Source: Planctomycetota bacterium
Lineage (GTDB): Bacteria > Planctomycetota > J058
Assembly: GCA_023954375.1 (NCBI GenBank)
Contig: JAMLIC010000011.1
Coordinates: 155,354-219,353 of the forward strand
Direction of reading: 5' to 3'
Length of the DNA: 64,000 bases
Made by a program: the position numbers and the translations under genes. Each line of letters begins with the position of its first letter. The first letter of the stretch is position 1. This document shows, one piece after another, positions 1-8,924 of the stretch. The notes below the pieces were generated by a model. It searched no databases and was not told the DNA's origin. It was given only the letters and a program-made list of their open reading frames with translations.

Positions 1-1
1 C

Positions 2-856
2 CGCGACCTCGAGCGCCGGACCGGCGCCCCCTACGGGGTCGTCGAGGGCGTCACCTGGGTGCGCGAGACGAAGGGCTTCGAGGTGCGCTACGGCAACGCC
101 GTCCTCGTGCGCCACCCGGTCGTGCGCTCCGAGGCGCTGCGCTTCGACGACATGGAGCAGCCCGACCTCCCCGGCGTGCGGTCGGGCCTGCTCCTCGACC
201 GCCTCGTGCGCGAGGGGCGAGGCGTGGTGAAGGTCACGATCGCCGCGCCGGCGGGCGAGGTCGACGTCCTGGTGACGCACCTCGACGCGTTCGCGCAGGC
301 CGAGCGCGAGGCGCAGGCGGCCCACATCCTGCGGCACGTCGCGCCGGACCGGACGACCGTCCTCCTCGGCGACTTCAACGCGGTCCCCACGCGGCTGACG
401 CTCGGCCGGCGCTTCTTCCGCGACGACCTGACGCACGACCTGCTCACGAGCGGCGGCCTGGCCGACGCGCGCCTCGTCGTGGCGGCGCGCGAGGAGGCGG
501 GCGACCTGACCCGCTGGTCGACCTTCCCGGCCGACGTCCCCGAGTGGCCCCTCGACGGCGTCCTCGGCAGCCTCGACCTCCTGCCCGCGCGCGCCGAGGT
601 CGTGGGGACGACCGAGTCCGACCACCGCGGGCTCGTCGTCGACTACCACCCCGCGGGGGACGAGGCCGGCGCCCTGCGCAGCTGGCACGACGCGGTGCGC
701 CGGCGGCAGGTGGCGCACATCGAGGGCTGCGGGGAGGGCGAGGACCCGCACGCCGCCTCGCTCGCCCCCGGGGCCCACGACCAGCGCGAGCACCGGCGGC
801 GCCGCCTCCTCGCGGGGAGCGGCTTCGCGGACCTGCTCACGCGGCGGGCGGAGTGA
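2..856 (+). CDS. Endonuclease/exonuclease/phosphatase family protein, 5' partial
   Basis: The reading frame is open from the first bases of the window, so the N-terminus lies outside it. The visible part carries hallmarks of the Mg-dependent EEP fold: a YGNAVLVR strand, the GDFNAVP motif (catalytic Asp and Asn) and a terminal SDHRGLVVDY motif (Asp-His pair). Family members cleave phosphodiester or phosphomonoester bonds in nucleic acids, inositol phosphates or sphingomyelin; the substrate cannot be told here. After the catalytic domain there is about 70 residues of charged, Arg-rich tail not typical of the family. The gene converges on the Crp/Fnr gene, 33 bases away. Confidence 0.85.
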   Translation, partial: RDLERRTGAPYGVVEGVTWVRETKGFEVRYGNAVLVRHPVVRSEALRFDDMEQPDLPGVRSGLLLDRLVREGRGVVKVTIAAPAGEVDVLVTHLDAFAQAEREAQAAHILRHVAPDRTTVLLGDFNAVPTRLTLGRRFFRDDLTHDLLTSGGLADARLVVAAREEAGDLTRWSTFPADVPEWPLDGVLGSLDLLPARAEVVGTTESDHRGLVVDYHPAGDEAGALRSWHDAVRRRQVAHIEGCGEGEDPHAASLAPGAHDQREHRRRRLLAGSGFADLLTRRAE

Positions 857-889
857 CGACGACCTCCGCGTGACCGACGAGCGGGTCCG

Positions 890-1618
890 TCACGCCCCCG
901 GCGGCAGCTCCTCCAGCAACCGGTCCACGCTCGGGACCACGACGGCGCGGCCGTCGAAGCGCGCCACGCCGTCGTCGACGAGGGCGCGCACGGCGCGGGC
1001 GACGCTCTCCGGCCGGACGCCGAGGAGCGCGGCCATGTCCTGCCGGGCGAGCGGCAGGTCGAGCGCGAACCCGCCCCCCGCCTCGCGGCCGTAGCGCTCG
1101 AGGAGCGACAGGAGCAGCCGCGCGAGGCGCGCGCGCACCGGGAGCGTGGCCTGCTCCAGCTTCTCGTCGTCGGCCTGGCGGAGGTCCTGCGCCAGCCGGC
1201 GGAGGAACCTGAGCGCCAGGTCGGGGCTGCGGGCCAGGAGCGCCTTCACGGCCGGGCGCTCGATGAGGCACACGCGCGCCTCGGTCAGCGCCTCGGCGGT
1301 GCTCGAGTAGGTGCCGCCGGCGAAGAACGTCCGCACACCCAGCGCCTCGTGGGGGTGGACGAGGCGGGTGATCACGCTCCGCCCCTCGGCGTCGACGCGC
1401 CGCAGCGCGACCGTCCCCGACGCGACGCAGTGCACCCCGAAGCAGGGGCTCCCCTGGTGGAAGATCACCTCGCCCGGGCGGTAGACGCGCTCGCTGCGCC
1501 CCTGCTCGAGCGTCGGCACGTCGTCGCGCGCGAGCGCGCACCACTCGCTGATCTCCCGGCCGGGGCAGCCGAGGCAGCCCGTCGGGGTCGCCGCGCGGGT
1601 GGGGGTCGCATCGATCAC
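890..1618 (-). CDS. Fnr/Crp-family transcriptional regulator
   Basis: 242 residues: an N-terminal cysteine cluster (C15, C18, C27), a cyclic-nucleotide-binding-type beta barrel (about 40-150) and a winged helix-turn-helix (about 185-235, with QDMAALLGVRPESVARAVRAL as recognition region). The Cys spacing at the N-terminus plus C59, C64 and C117 resembles Fnr-type oxygen sensors that hold a 4Fe-4S cluster, but the exact ligands are not provable. The GTG start shares one base with the TAG stop of the porin gene, so it is the last gene of the leftward respiratory operon. It probably controls the nitrate/quinol operons according to oxygen or NO, which is inference from position and family. Confidence 0.88.
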   Translation of the reverse strand: MIDATPTRAATPTGCLGCPGREISEWCALARDDVPTLEQGRSERVYRPGEVIFHQGSPCFGVHCVASGTVALRRVDAEGRSVITRLVHPHEALGVRTFFAGGTYSSTAEALTEARVCLIERPAVKALLARSPDLALRFLRRLAQDLRQADDEKLEQATLPVRARLARLLLSLLERYGREAGGGFALDLPLARQDMAALLGVRPESVARAVRALVDDGVARFDGRAVVVPSVDRLLEELPPGA

Positions 1619-3156
1619 TAGAAGTTCAGCTCCAGGTGCAGGAAGGCCCAGTCCATGTCCTTCGAGAAGCCGGTCGCGCGCACGTACTCGCCCGTCCAGA
1701 AGTGCGAGTAGCCGGCCCAGAGGAAGAACCGCTCCTCCCAGAGCCGCATCTGCACGTAGAGGTCGAGCTCGGTGCCCACGTGGCTGCCGGCGCGCCCGCT
1801 CGGGTCACGCCGGAGCGGCGCCTTGGCGGCCGAGTACCAGGCGTCGCGCCGCGAGTCGAGCCAGAACACGTGGCCGTCGGCGTGGAGCGACAGCCAGGCG
1901 AGCGGGAACACGGCCAGCTGCGCGCTCACCGCGTGCATGTTGCGCCAGCTGAAGAGGTCCATGTGGCCGTGGTAGAAGTGGCCGAAGGGGAAGATCGGGT
2001 CGAAGGTCTGGTTCTTCCCGTCCGTCGGGTCGCGGTCGCCCGAGGCGAAGGCGTACTCGCCGCCCAGCCGGACCTTGCGCCCCTCGCCGAGGTCGTAGGT
2101 GTACCAGGCCTTCGACGCGGCGGCCCAGGCGCGCACGTCGTCGCCGGCCTGGTCGCCCCACTGGTAGACGGCCTCGCCCGAGTAGCCGACCGGCCCGAGC
2201 TCGCCCTTGAGGCGCATGCCCGTGGTGAAGTCCTCGCGCTCGCCCAGGCGCGACGGGCGCCCGGGGCGCGCCTCGCTCGCGAACACCCGGTCGGAGAGGT
2301 TGCGGTAGAAGAGGTAGCCGTCGAGCTCGTGCTTCTCGATCAGGCGGCACGACGCGTAGACGCCCACCAGCCAGAAGTCGTCGTTGTCGCTGCCGCGTGG
2401 CGTCTGGATCCCCGCCTCGCGCAGGTTGCTGGCGAAGGCGCTGAACCACCAGCCCTGCGGGTCGTAGGTCACCTGCACGGCGTCCCAGATGCGCGGGACG
2501 CCCGCCCACGGGTCGAGCGAGTGCATCAGGCGGCCGTCGCCGAGGTGCGGGACGAGGTTGCGCCCGGCGCGGACGGTCAGCGGCTGGTCGAAGAGCCGCC
2601 GGCCCTCGATGAACGCCTCGCGGATGAAGGTCTCCGCGGCGTCCTGGCCGACGGGGTGGTCGCCCCAGAGGCGGGCGTCCTGGATGGCGAACACCGCGCG
2701 CAGGTGCTCGGTGACGGTGAAGTCGAGCCCGATCCAGGCGCGCTGGAGGATGAAGTCGTCGCCCGACCCGCGCCCGTCGGTCGCGGGGCGCCCGAACGTG
2801 CCCGGGATGCGGTAGTCGGCCGGGTGGCGCGTCTCCCCGCGCAGGCGCAGGTGGCCGCGGACCTCGAGCTTCATGCTGCGCGGGAGCTGGAGGACGATCC
2901 GCTCCGGCTCCTTCTTCTCCGGGTCCGCCGGGGCCGCCTCGTCGCCGTCGTCGGCCGGGAGCGGCGGCGGCGGCGCCAGCGGGTCGTCGCCTCCCGCGGC
3001 CTCGCGCCGCTCGACCTCGCGCAGGCGGCGCTCGAGGGCGTCGAGCTCGGCGCGGAGCTCGGCGGCGGTGGGCGGCGAACCGCCCTGCTGGGCCCGCGCC
3101 CCCCCGGCGGCCAAGAGGACGAAGATGGCGGCCCCGATGGACCATCGCGCGCTCAC
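1618..3156 (-). CDS. Alginate-export-type outer-membrane porin
   Basis: 512 residues. It starts with a signal peptide (hydrophobic stretch about 6-22 ending ARAQ), then a short coiled coil rich in E, L and R (about 30-55), then a long region of alternating aromatic strands ending in LELNF, as expected for an outer-membrane beta barrel. The body resembles the alginate_export family (RLRGETRH near the barrel start, repeated FxWxGY-like strands). Its GTG start overlaps the TGA of the NrfD gene by 4 bases, so it is cotranslated with a quinol dehydrogenase. Such porins are known beside nitrite/nitrate enzymes in some anammox and nitrite-oxidising bacteria, so nitrate or nitrite passage is a reasonable guess; the solute is not shown. 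Confidence 0.8.
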   Translation of the reverse strand: MSARWSIGAAIFVLLAAGGARAQQGGSPPTAAELRAELDALERRLREVERREAAGGDDPLAPPPPLPADDGDEAAPADPEKKEPERIVLQLPRSMKLEVRGHLRLRGETRHPADYRIPGTFGRPATDGRGSGDDFILQRAWIGLDFTVTEHLRAVFAIQDARLWGDHPVGQDAAETFIREAFIEGRRLFDQPLTVRAGRNLVPHLGDGRLMHSLDPWAGVPRIWDAVQVTYDPQGWWFSAFASNLREAGIQTPRGSDNDDFWLVGVYASCRLIEKHELDGYLFYRNLSDRVFASEARPGRPSRLGEREDFTTGMRLKGELGPVGYSGEAVYQWGDQAGDDVRAWAAASKAWYTYDLGEGRKVRLGGEYAFASGDRDPTDGKNQTFDPIFPFGHFYHGHMDLFSWRNMHAVSAQLAVFPLAWLSLHADGHVFWLDSRRDAWYSAAKAPLRRDPSGRAGSHVGTELDLYVQMRLWEERFFLWAGYSHFWTGEYVRATGFSKDMDWAFLHLELNF

Positions 3157-4415
3157 GCGTCCCCTCCTCCCGCGCCGCCCCGGGGATGGCTCTCCAGCGC
3201 CGGCAAGGCCACCTTCACGGCGGCCGTGAACACGAGCAGGCCGAAGGCCCACACGCCGGCCGTCACCTGCCACTCGACGAGCGTCGGCGCGTACTCGACG
3301 ACCTCGTGCAGCGTCGACGGCACGAAGCCCGGCACGATCAGCCCCATGCCCTTCTCGATCCAGATGCCGACGAACGCCGCGATGCACGTCAGGTCGAGCA
3401 GGCGCGGGCGCGCGGCGACCGCCGGCAGGTGCAGGGCCACCGCCGAGCCGACGCCGCAGGCGAGCGCCGTCCAGGTCCAGGGGACCAGCGCGTCGTGGCC
3501 GTGCAGGCCGAAGAACAGGTACGTCGCCGTCGCCGCGTGCGCCCCGCCCGTGTAGAAGGCCGTGAACGCCTCCGAGCCGACCATGAGCAGGTTCACCAGC
3601 ACGGCGACGCGGAGGATCTTCAGCAGCGTGCGCCGGGGCCCCTCGCCCACGTGCACCTCGCCGAAGCGCTCGATCAGCCGCAGGGCCACGATCAGGAACG
3701 CCGGGCCCGAGACGAACGCCGACGCCAGGAAGCGCGGGGCCAGCAGCGCCGTGTTCCAGAAGGGCCGGCCGCCCAGGCCGCAGTAGAGGAACGCGGTCAC
3801 GGTGTGGATCGAGATGGCCCAGAAGATCGACACGAACACGAACGGCACGTACCAGCGCGGGTCGGGGGTGCGCCCCAGGTAGCGCTGGTAGAGGAGGTAG
3901 CCGCAGATGTGGAGGTTCAGCAGCAGGTAGCCGTTGAGGACGATGACGTCCCACGTGAGCATCGACACCGGCCAGTGGAAGCGGCCGAGGCCCGGGATCA
4001 TGTGCCAGAAGCGGTCGGGGCGGCCCAGGTCGGCCACGACGAACAGGAGGCACATGGTGATCGCCGCGACGGCGAGGAGCTCGCCGATGATGACGACGTC
4101 GTGCATCTCCTCGTCGCGGTAGAGGTAGGCGGGGATCACCATCATCACGGCGCCGGCGGCCAGGCCGACGGCGAAGGTGAAGTTGGCGATGTAGAGCCCC
4201 CACGACACGTGGTCGGTCATCCCGGTGACCGCCATGCCGTCGCGCACCTGCGCGGCCCAGGCGTGCAGCCCCACGAGCGCCACCGCCGTGAGCAGGGTCA
4301 TCCAGGCGTAGAACCACGGGCCGCCCTCGGTCCCCAGCCACAGGACGCGGGCCAGGAAGCGCGGGTAGCTGACGAGGTGGCTCTCGGCGCGCGTGTTCAC
4401 GGCGGGGGCGCTCAC
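3153..4415 (-). CDS. NrfD/PsrC-family integral membrane quinol dehydrogenase subunit
   Basis: 420 residues with about 10 hydrophobic helices from residue 30 to 400. Motifs fit the NrfD/PsrC/HybB family: WGLYIANFTFAVGLAAGAV near helix 2, and DLGRPDRFWHMI followed by MLTWDV. These proteins oxidise or reduce quinones in the membrane and pass electrons to a periplasmic ferredoxin-like subunit. The GTG start overlaps the upstream Fe-S gene by 4 bases and the stop overlaps the porin gene by 4. With the Fe-S protein and the tetraheme cytochrome encoded just upstream it forms an NrfCD- or Qrc-like module, probably feeding the NapAB enzyme encoded divergently. It could also serve another oxidoreductase. 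Confidence 0.9.
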   Translation of the reverse strand: MSAPAVNTRAESHLVSYPRFLARVLWLGTEGGPWFYAWMTLLTAVALVGLHAWAAQVRDGMAVTGMTDHVSWGLYIANFTFAVGLAAGAVMMVIPAYLYRDEEMHDVVIIGELLAVAAITMCLLFVVADLGRPDRFWHMIPGLGRFHWPVSMLTWDVIVLNGYLLLNLHICGYLLYQRYLGRTPDPRWYVPFVFVSIFWAISIHTVTAFLYCGLGGRPFWNTALLAPRFLASAFVSGPAFLIVALRLIERFGEVHVGEGPRRTLLKILRVAVLVNLLMVGSEAFTAFYTGGAHAATATYLFFGLHGHDALVPWTWTALACGVGSAVALHLPAVAARPRLLDLTCIAAFVGIWIEKGMGLIVPGFVPSTLHEVVEYAPTLVEWQVTAGVWAFGLLVFTAAVKVALPALESHPRGGAGGGDA

Positions 4416-5356
4416 TTGTCGAAGAAGTAGAAGAACCGCGGCCGCGTCCCGAGCTCCTCCTTGAGCACGTAGACGCGCTTGTTCTCGAGGACCCAGCGGA
4501 TGTCGGAGTCGGGGTCGAGGACGTTGCCGAAGACGCGCGCCCCGGTGGGGCAGGCCTCGAGGCAGGCGGGGAGCCGGCCGCGGCGCGTCCGGTGCAGGCA
4601 GAAGGTGCACTTCTCGACCACGCCCTGCGGCCGGATGCGGTTCGACAGGTAGGCCTGGTCGGGGTTGACCTCGTCGGGCGGGACCTGCGGCTTCGTCCAG
4701 TTGAAGCGGCGGGCGTGGTAGGGGCAGGCGGCCTCGCAGTAGCGGCAGCCGATGCACCAGTCGTAGTCGACGACGACGATCCCGTCGGTCTCCTTCCAGG
4801 TGGCCTCGACCGGGCAGACGCGCACGCAGGGGGCGTCATCGCACTGCTGGCACTGGACCGGCATGTAGAACTTGTCGGGGCGCGGCACGGGGCCGTCGTA
4901 GTCGGCGCGCCCCTGCTCCATGTCCATGGAGCCCTTGGTCATCTCCAGGACGCGGATGTAGGAGTTGCCGCTCGGCCGGTCGTGGTTGTTCTCCTGGTGG
5001 CAGGCCTCGGCGCAGCGGCGGCAGCCGATGCACACGCTCAGGTTCAGCGCGTAGGCGAACTGCACGCCGGGCTGCGGCCGGACGTCGTCGATCCGCACGT
5101 CGACGCCGTGCTCCTCCCTCGCCTGCGCCTCGAGGCGGCGCAGGACGGCCTGCATCTCGTCGGGCGACATCTCGCGGTAGTGCCGCTGGAGGAACTGGTC
5201 GACCGAGAGGTCCTGCGCCCACTCCGTGAGCGGCTGGAGCGCCCGCGCGAAGGCGGCCGCGCCGAGCATGGCGCCCGCGCCCTTCACGAGGGCGCGGCGG
5301 GTCACGTCGCCCTCGATCACCGGCAGGGGGCGGGGCGCGCGCGGCGCGTCAGTCAT
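4412..5356 (-). CDS. NrfC-like periplasmic 4Fe-4S ferredoxin, Tat-exported
   Basis: 314 residues. A twin-arginine signal (R20 R21, ALVKGAGAML) predicts folded export. Four cysteine clusters follow: CIGCRRCAEAC, CQQCDDAPCVRVCP, CIGCRYCEAACP and CTFCLHR..CLEACP, the arrangement of the NrfC/DmsB/HybA electron-transfer family. It should sit on the outer face of the NrfD-like protein and carry electrons between quinol and the cytochromes. The ATG lies inside the end of the cytochrome gene (8-base overlap), and the stop overlaps the NrfD gene by 4 bases, so the unit is tightly coupled. Confidence 0.92.
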   Translation of the reverse strand: MTDAPRAPRPLPVIEGDVTRRALVKGAGAMLGAAAFARALQPLTEWAQDLSVDQFLQRHYREMSPDEMQAVLRRLEAQAREEHGVDVRIDDVRPQPGVQFAYALNLSVCIGCRRCAEACHQENNHDRPSGNSYIRVLEMTKGSMDMEQGRADYDGPVPRPDKFYMPVQCQQCDDAPCVRVCPVEATWKETDGIVVVDYDWCIGCRYCEAACPYHARRFNWTKPQVPPDEVNPDQAYLSNRIRPQGVVEKCTFCLHRTRRGRLPACLEACPTGARVFGNVLDPDSDIRWVLENKRVYVLKEELGTRPRFFYFFDK

Positions 5357-5996
5357 GGGCTCGGCCCCTCACGCGGTAGGCGTCCTTGGGCGGGAAGACC
5401 GGGGTGACGGTCGGGTAGGCGGGGGCGTGCGGGTCGTGGCAGGAGGTGCAGCCCTGGCGCTCGCGGTCGCCCACGGCGAGGTCCCAGTGCCCGCGCATGC
5501 CGCCGTGCGCGCCGTGCTCGAAGTCGCGGCGCTGGGTGCCGTGGCACTGGCTGCAGAGCTGGATGACCCCCGTGAACGGCAGCGGGGTGCCGTCGGCCAG
5601 GCGCAGCCGGTCGTAGTTCGACGCGTCGTGGCAGGAGAGGCAGGACTGACCGCCGTGGGCGTAGGTGAGGCCGTGATGGAAGCCGGCGGCGTCGGCGGCC
5701 TCGCGGCGGGTCACGTCGGGGGGGCGCGTCGCGTGGCACGAGCCGCAGTCGACGCGGACCGGCCGGCCGTGCGCGTCGCCCCGGCCGGTGTCGACGCGCG
5801 GCGGGCCCTCGGGCCCCTTCAGCACCACGCGCCCGCGCGGGGTCGTGGGCGCCTGGGGGGCGGCGGGGGTCACCGGGCCGCCCGCCGGGTCCTGGGCGCG
5901 CGCCACCCACCAGGCGCCCGCGGCCCAGGCGCCCGCGGCGATGACCAGCGGCGCGGCGAGGAGCGGCGCGAGGCGGAGGGTGACGGGTCGGCTCAC
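5349..5996 (-). CDS. Membrane-anchored tetraheme cytochrome c
   Basis: 215 residues. An N-terminal hydrophobic segment (about 8-30) is followed by four CxxCH heme sites (CGSCH, CLSCH, CSQCH, CTSCH) and extra histidines (FHHG, HGAHGG) suited to bis-His ligation. It resembles class III / c7-type cytochromes and the cytochrome subunits of Qrc-like complexes. It is the first gene of the leftward operon, divergent from napD across a 256-base gap. It is the likely link carrying electrons from the Fe-S/NrfD module to NapB. GTG chosen because it places the hydrophobic segment at the N-terminus; a longer in-frame extension exists but is Arg-rich and lacks a signal. Confidence 0.85.
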   Translation of the reverse strand: MSRPVTLRLAPLLAAPLVIAAGAWAAGAWWVARAQDPAGGPVTPAAPQAPTTPRGRVVLKGPEGPPRVDTGRGDAHGRPVRVDCGSCHATRPPDVTRREAADAAGFHHGLTYAHGGQSCLSCHDASNYDRLRLADGTPLPFTGVIQLCSQCHGTQRRDFEHGAHGGMRGHWDLAVGDRERQGCTSCHDPHAPAYPTVTPVFPPKDAYRVRGRAHD

Positions 5997-6252
5997 GCGA
6001 GCCGTCGATTGCAAGCGCCGCGCCGCGGGCGGCGCTCGGCCCTGAAGGGACTTGTCGCGGTGGGGGCGTCCTGCCCGTGTGACAGCGGTGACGCGGCCGA
6101 GAGGTCGGCCATTCCTGTCAAGGATGCCGGTTCCTGCGGCGGTGTGACCCGCGCGCGAGACCGTCACGGCCACGTGACGCCTCGCCGCCGGAAGCCCTTG
6201 GCGGCGCACGCCCCGGCGAGGCGGCACGGGGCCTGCTCGACCTCGCGTCACC
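5997..6252. promoter_or_regulatory. Divergent control region between the cytochrome and nap operons
   Basis: 256-base gap from which both respiratory operons must be transcribed. No clean Fnr box (TTGAT-N4-ATCAA) was found. The only suggestive piece is ATTCCTGTCAAGGAT near 6111-6125, an imperfect TCCT/AGGA dyad that reads TTGACA on the minus strand (a possible -35). No convincing -10 box was found. The region is otherwise featureless by eye. Confidence 0.35.
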
Positions 6253-6507
6253 ATGGCCGTGAGCGCCCTCGTCCTGACCCTCGCCGACGACCCGGCCGCC
6301 GCCGACGACGCGCTCGGCGCGATCGCCGCCGACGCCCGCTTCACCCTCGGCCCGCGCGAGGGGCCGCGGCGGGTGGCGCTCGTCATGGACACGCCCGACC
6401 GCGACGCCGACCAGGCCGCGCACGACTGGCTCCTCGCCCGCCCCGGCGTCGCGTTCGTCGACGTCGTCCTCGTCTACCTGGACCCCGTGCCGACGGAGAC
6501 GCGATGA
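6253..6507 (+). CDS. napD: NapD-like nitrate reductase maturation chaperone
   Basis: 84 residues with the ferredoxin-like alpha/beta pattern of NapD: MAVSALVL at the first strand, a central VALVMDT strand and a final GVAFVDVVLVYL strand. NapD binds the Tat signal of NapA and holds it back until the molybdenum cofactor is inserted. It is cytoplasmic. Its TGA overlaps the ATG of napA (ATGA), so the two are translationally coupled, as is common for napD-napA. Recognition rests on length, strand pattern and context rather than on unique residues. Confidence 0.82.
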   Translation: MAVSALVLTLADDPAAADDALGAIAADARFTLGPREGPRRVALVMDTPDRDADQAAHDWLLARPGVAFVDVVLVYLDPVPTETR

Positions 6508-8924
6508 CCCGGCCCCTCCCCCGCGCGAACGGGCTCGACCGACGCGACCTCCTCAAGGCCGCCGCCATGTCGGCCGCCGCGGCCGCGCTCGCCGGCCCCG
6601 CCGCCACGGCCCAGGACCCGCGCCGCCCGGCGGCCCCGCCGGAGCTCCCCGGCGTCACCTGGGACAAGGCCCCCTGCCGCTTCTGCGGCACCGGCTGCCA
6701 CGTGCTCGTGGGGACGAAGGAGAAGAAGGTCGTCGCCATCGCCGGCCACCCCGACGCCGAGGTGAACCGGGGGCTCCTGTGCGTGAAGGGCTACCACGTC
6801 GGCTCGATCCTCTACGGCCAGGACCGGCTCACGCGGCCGCTCCTGCGCAAGGACGGCGCGCTCGTGCCGGTCTCCTGGGAGGAGGCGCTCGACGTGATCG
6901 CCCGGCGGATCCGCCGCGCGCCCGACCGCTTCGCCCTCTACGGCTCGGGGCAGTGGACGATCCCCGAGGGCTACGCGGCGCTCAAGTTCATGAAGGCCGG
7001 GCTCTCGAGCAACCAGCTCGACCCGAACGCCCGCCTGTGCATGGCCTCTGCCGTGACCGGGTTCCTCGCCACCTACGGCGTCGACGAGCCGGCGAGCTGC
7101 TACGACGACCTCGACCGGGCCGACGTCGTGATCATGTGGGGCAACAACCCGGCCGAGATGCACCCGGTGCTCTTCAGCCGGATCATCGACCGCCGCTCGC
7201 GCGGCGAGCGGGTGCGGATCATCGACCTGACGACCCGCCGCACGCGGACGTCGGAGCACGCCGACCTGACGCTCCACTTCGCCCCGCAGACCGACCTGGC
7301 GATCGCCAACATGATCGCCCGGCAGCTGGTGAAGGACGGGACCTACGACCGGGAGTTCGTGAAGAAGCACGTCAACTTCCGCGCGCCGTCCGACCCGCCC
7401 ACGCTCACCGGGAAGGCGATCACCTTCGAGGAGTACGCGGCGGCGCTCGAGCCCTACACGCCCGAGCACGTGTCGAAGCTCTCCGGCATCCCGGCGGCGC
7501 AGCTGATGGAGCTCTACCGGGTGTTCGCCGACCGGTCGCTGCGCGTGACCAGCCTCTGGTGCATGGGCATGAACCAGCACACCCGCGGCACGGCGATCAA
7601 CTGCCTGGTCCACGGGGTCCACCTGCTCTCGGGCCACTGGGGCAAGCCGGGCGACGGCCCGACGAGCCTCACCGGGCAGCCGTCGGCCTGCGGCACGGTG
7701 CGCGAGGTGGGCACGCTGGCGCACGCCCTGCCCGGGGGCCGCGTGGTCACGGACCCCAAGCACCGCGCCGAGCTGGAGGCCTACTGGAACCTCCCGGCGG
7801 GGCGCCTGAACCCGAAGCCCGGCCATCACACGGTCGACATGTGGAAGGCCTTCTGCAGCGACGAGGGCGACCTGGACACGCTCTGGGTGCAGGTGACGAA
7901 CCCCGGCCAGTCGCTGCCGAACACCAACGCCCTGTTCGAGGCCAAGGCGCGCTGCAAGGACAAGTTCCTCATCGTCAGCGACGTCTACCCGACGGCCACG
8001 ACCGCGCTCGCCGACCTCATCCTGCCCTCGGCCCTGTGGGTGGAGAAGAACGGCGTCTACGGCAACTCGGAGCGGCGGACGCACCAGTGGTTCCGGCAGG
8101 TCGACCCGCCGGGCGAGGCGCGCGACGACGCCTGGCAGACGATCGCCGTGGCCCGCCGCCTGCTCGAGCTCGGCCACGAGGGGATGACGGACCAGGACGG
8201 GCGGTTCCTGTTCCACACCGTCGACGAGCAGGGCGAGGAGGTCCCGGTCTGGGAGTGGGCCCGCTGGCGCGACGTGGACGTCGACGAGCGCCTCTACGAG
8301 GAGTACCGGCCGCTCACCCACAAGAAGCACAAGCACGTGGCGCCCTACCGCGAGCTGACGAGGGCGCGCGGGCTGCGCTGGCCGGTCGTGCAGGACGACG
8401 CGGGGGTGTGGCGCGAGACGCGCTGGCGCTTCGTCGAGGGGAGCGACCCCTTCGTGGCCGCGGGCAAGGGCTTCCAGTTCTACCACTCGGTCACGGGCGA
8501 CGACCGGGCGCTCGTGTGGTTCCACCCCTACGAGCCGCCGCCGGAGGTCCCCGACGCCGAGTACGACCTGTGGCTGTGCACCGGGCGCGTGCTCGAGCAC
8601 TGGCACACCGGCACGCTGACCATGCGCGTGCCGCAGCTGCGGCGCGCGGTCTCGCGCGCCTACGCCGAGCTCCACCCCGAGGACGCGCGGCGCCTGGGCG
8701 TGCGCACGGGCGACCAGGTGGTGATCGAGTCGCGGCGCGGCCGGTGCACGCTGCCGGCCTGGATCGACGGGCGCGGCGCGCCGCCGCGCGGGACCGTGTT
8801 CGTGCCCTTCTTCGACGAGCGGCACCTGATCAACGCCGTGACGCTCGAGGCGCACGACCCGTTCTCGAAGCAGCCCGACTACAAGAAGTGCGCCGTGCGG
8901 GTGCGCAAGGCGGGCGCCACGTGA
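6504..8924 (+). CDS. napA: Periplasmic nitrate reductase catalytic subunit NapA
   Basis: 806 residues. Twin-arginine signal (R13 R14 DLLK), 4Fe-4S motif C58-x2-C61-x3-C65-x27-C93, and NARLCMASAV with C179 as the expected molybdenum ligand. The C-terminal domain is closely NapA-like (LWLCTGRVLEHWHTG near 690, then NAVTLEAHDPFSKQPDYKKC at the end). It reduces nitrate to nitrite at a Mo-bis-MGD site in the periplasm, taking electrons from NapB. Length is close to proteobacterial NapA (about 830). Overlaps napD and napB by 4 bases each. Among Mo enzymes the motif set excludes formate dehydrogenase and arsenite oxidase. Confidence 0.96.
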   Translation: MTRPLPRANGLDRRDLLKAAAMSAAAAALAGPAATAQDPRRPAAPPELPGVTWDKAPCRFCGTGCHVLVGTKEKKVVAIAGHPDAEVNRGLLCVKGYHVGSILYGQDRLTRPLLRKDGALVPVSWEEALDVIARRIRRAPDRFALYGSGQWTIPEGYAALKFMKAGLSSNQLDPNARLCMASAVTGFLATYGVDEPASCYDDLDRADVVIMWGNNPAEMHPVLFSRIIDRRSRGERVRIIDLTTRRTRTSEHADLTLHFAPQTDLAIANMIARQLVKDGTYDREFVKKHVNFRAPSDPPTLTGKAITFEEYAAALEPYTPEHVSKLSGIPAAQLMELYRVFADRSLRVTSLWCMGMNQHTRGTAINCLVHGVHLLSGHWGKPGDGPTSLTGQPSACGTVREVGTLAHALPGGRVVTDPKHRAELEAYWNLPAGRLNPKPGHHTVDMWKAFCSDEGDLDTLWVQVTNPGQSLPNTNALFEAKARCKDKFLIVSDVYPTATTALADLILPSALWVEKNGVYGNSERRTHQWFRQVDPPGEARDDAWQTIAVARRLLELGHEGMTDQDGRFLFHTVDEQGEEVPVWEWARWRDVDVDERLYEEYRPLTHKKHKHVAPYRELTRARGLRWPVVQDDAGVWRETRWRFVEGSDPFVAAGKGFQFYHSVTGDDRALVWFHPYEPPPEVPDAEYDLWLCTGRVLEHWHTGTLTMRVPQLRRAVSRAYAELHPEDARRLGVRTGDQVVIESRRGRCTLPAWIDGRGAPPRGTVFVPFFDERHLINAVTLEAHDPFSKQPDYKKCAVRVRKAGAT

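Noticed and set aside
1618..4839. A 1073-residue open frame on the minus strand
   Set aside because: Only its last 512 residues (from 3156) look like protein; upstream it shadows the NrfD and Fe-S genes in another frame and is Arg/Pro-rich.
6103..6130. Possible Fnr box before nap genes
   Set aside because: Only one half-like GTCAA is visible and symmetry is imperfect; not enough for a site call.
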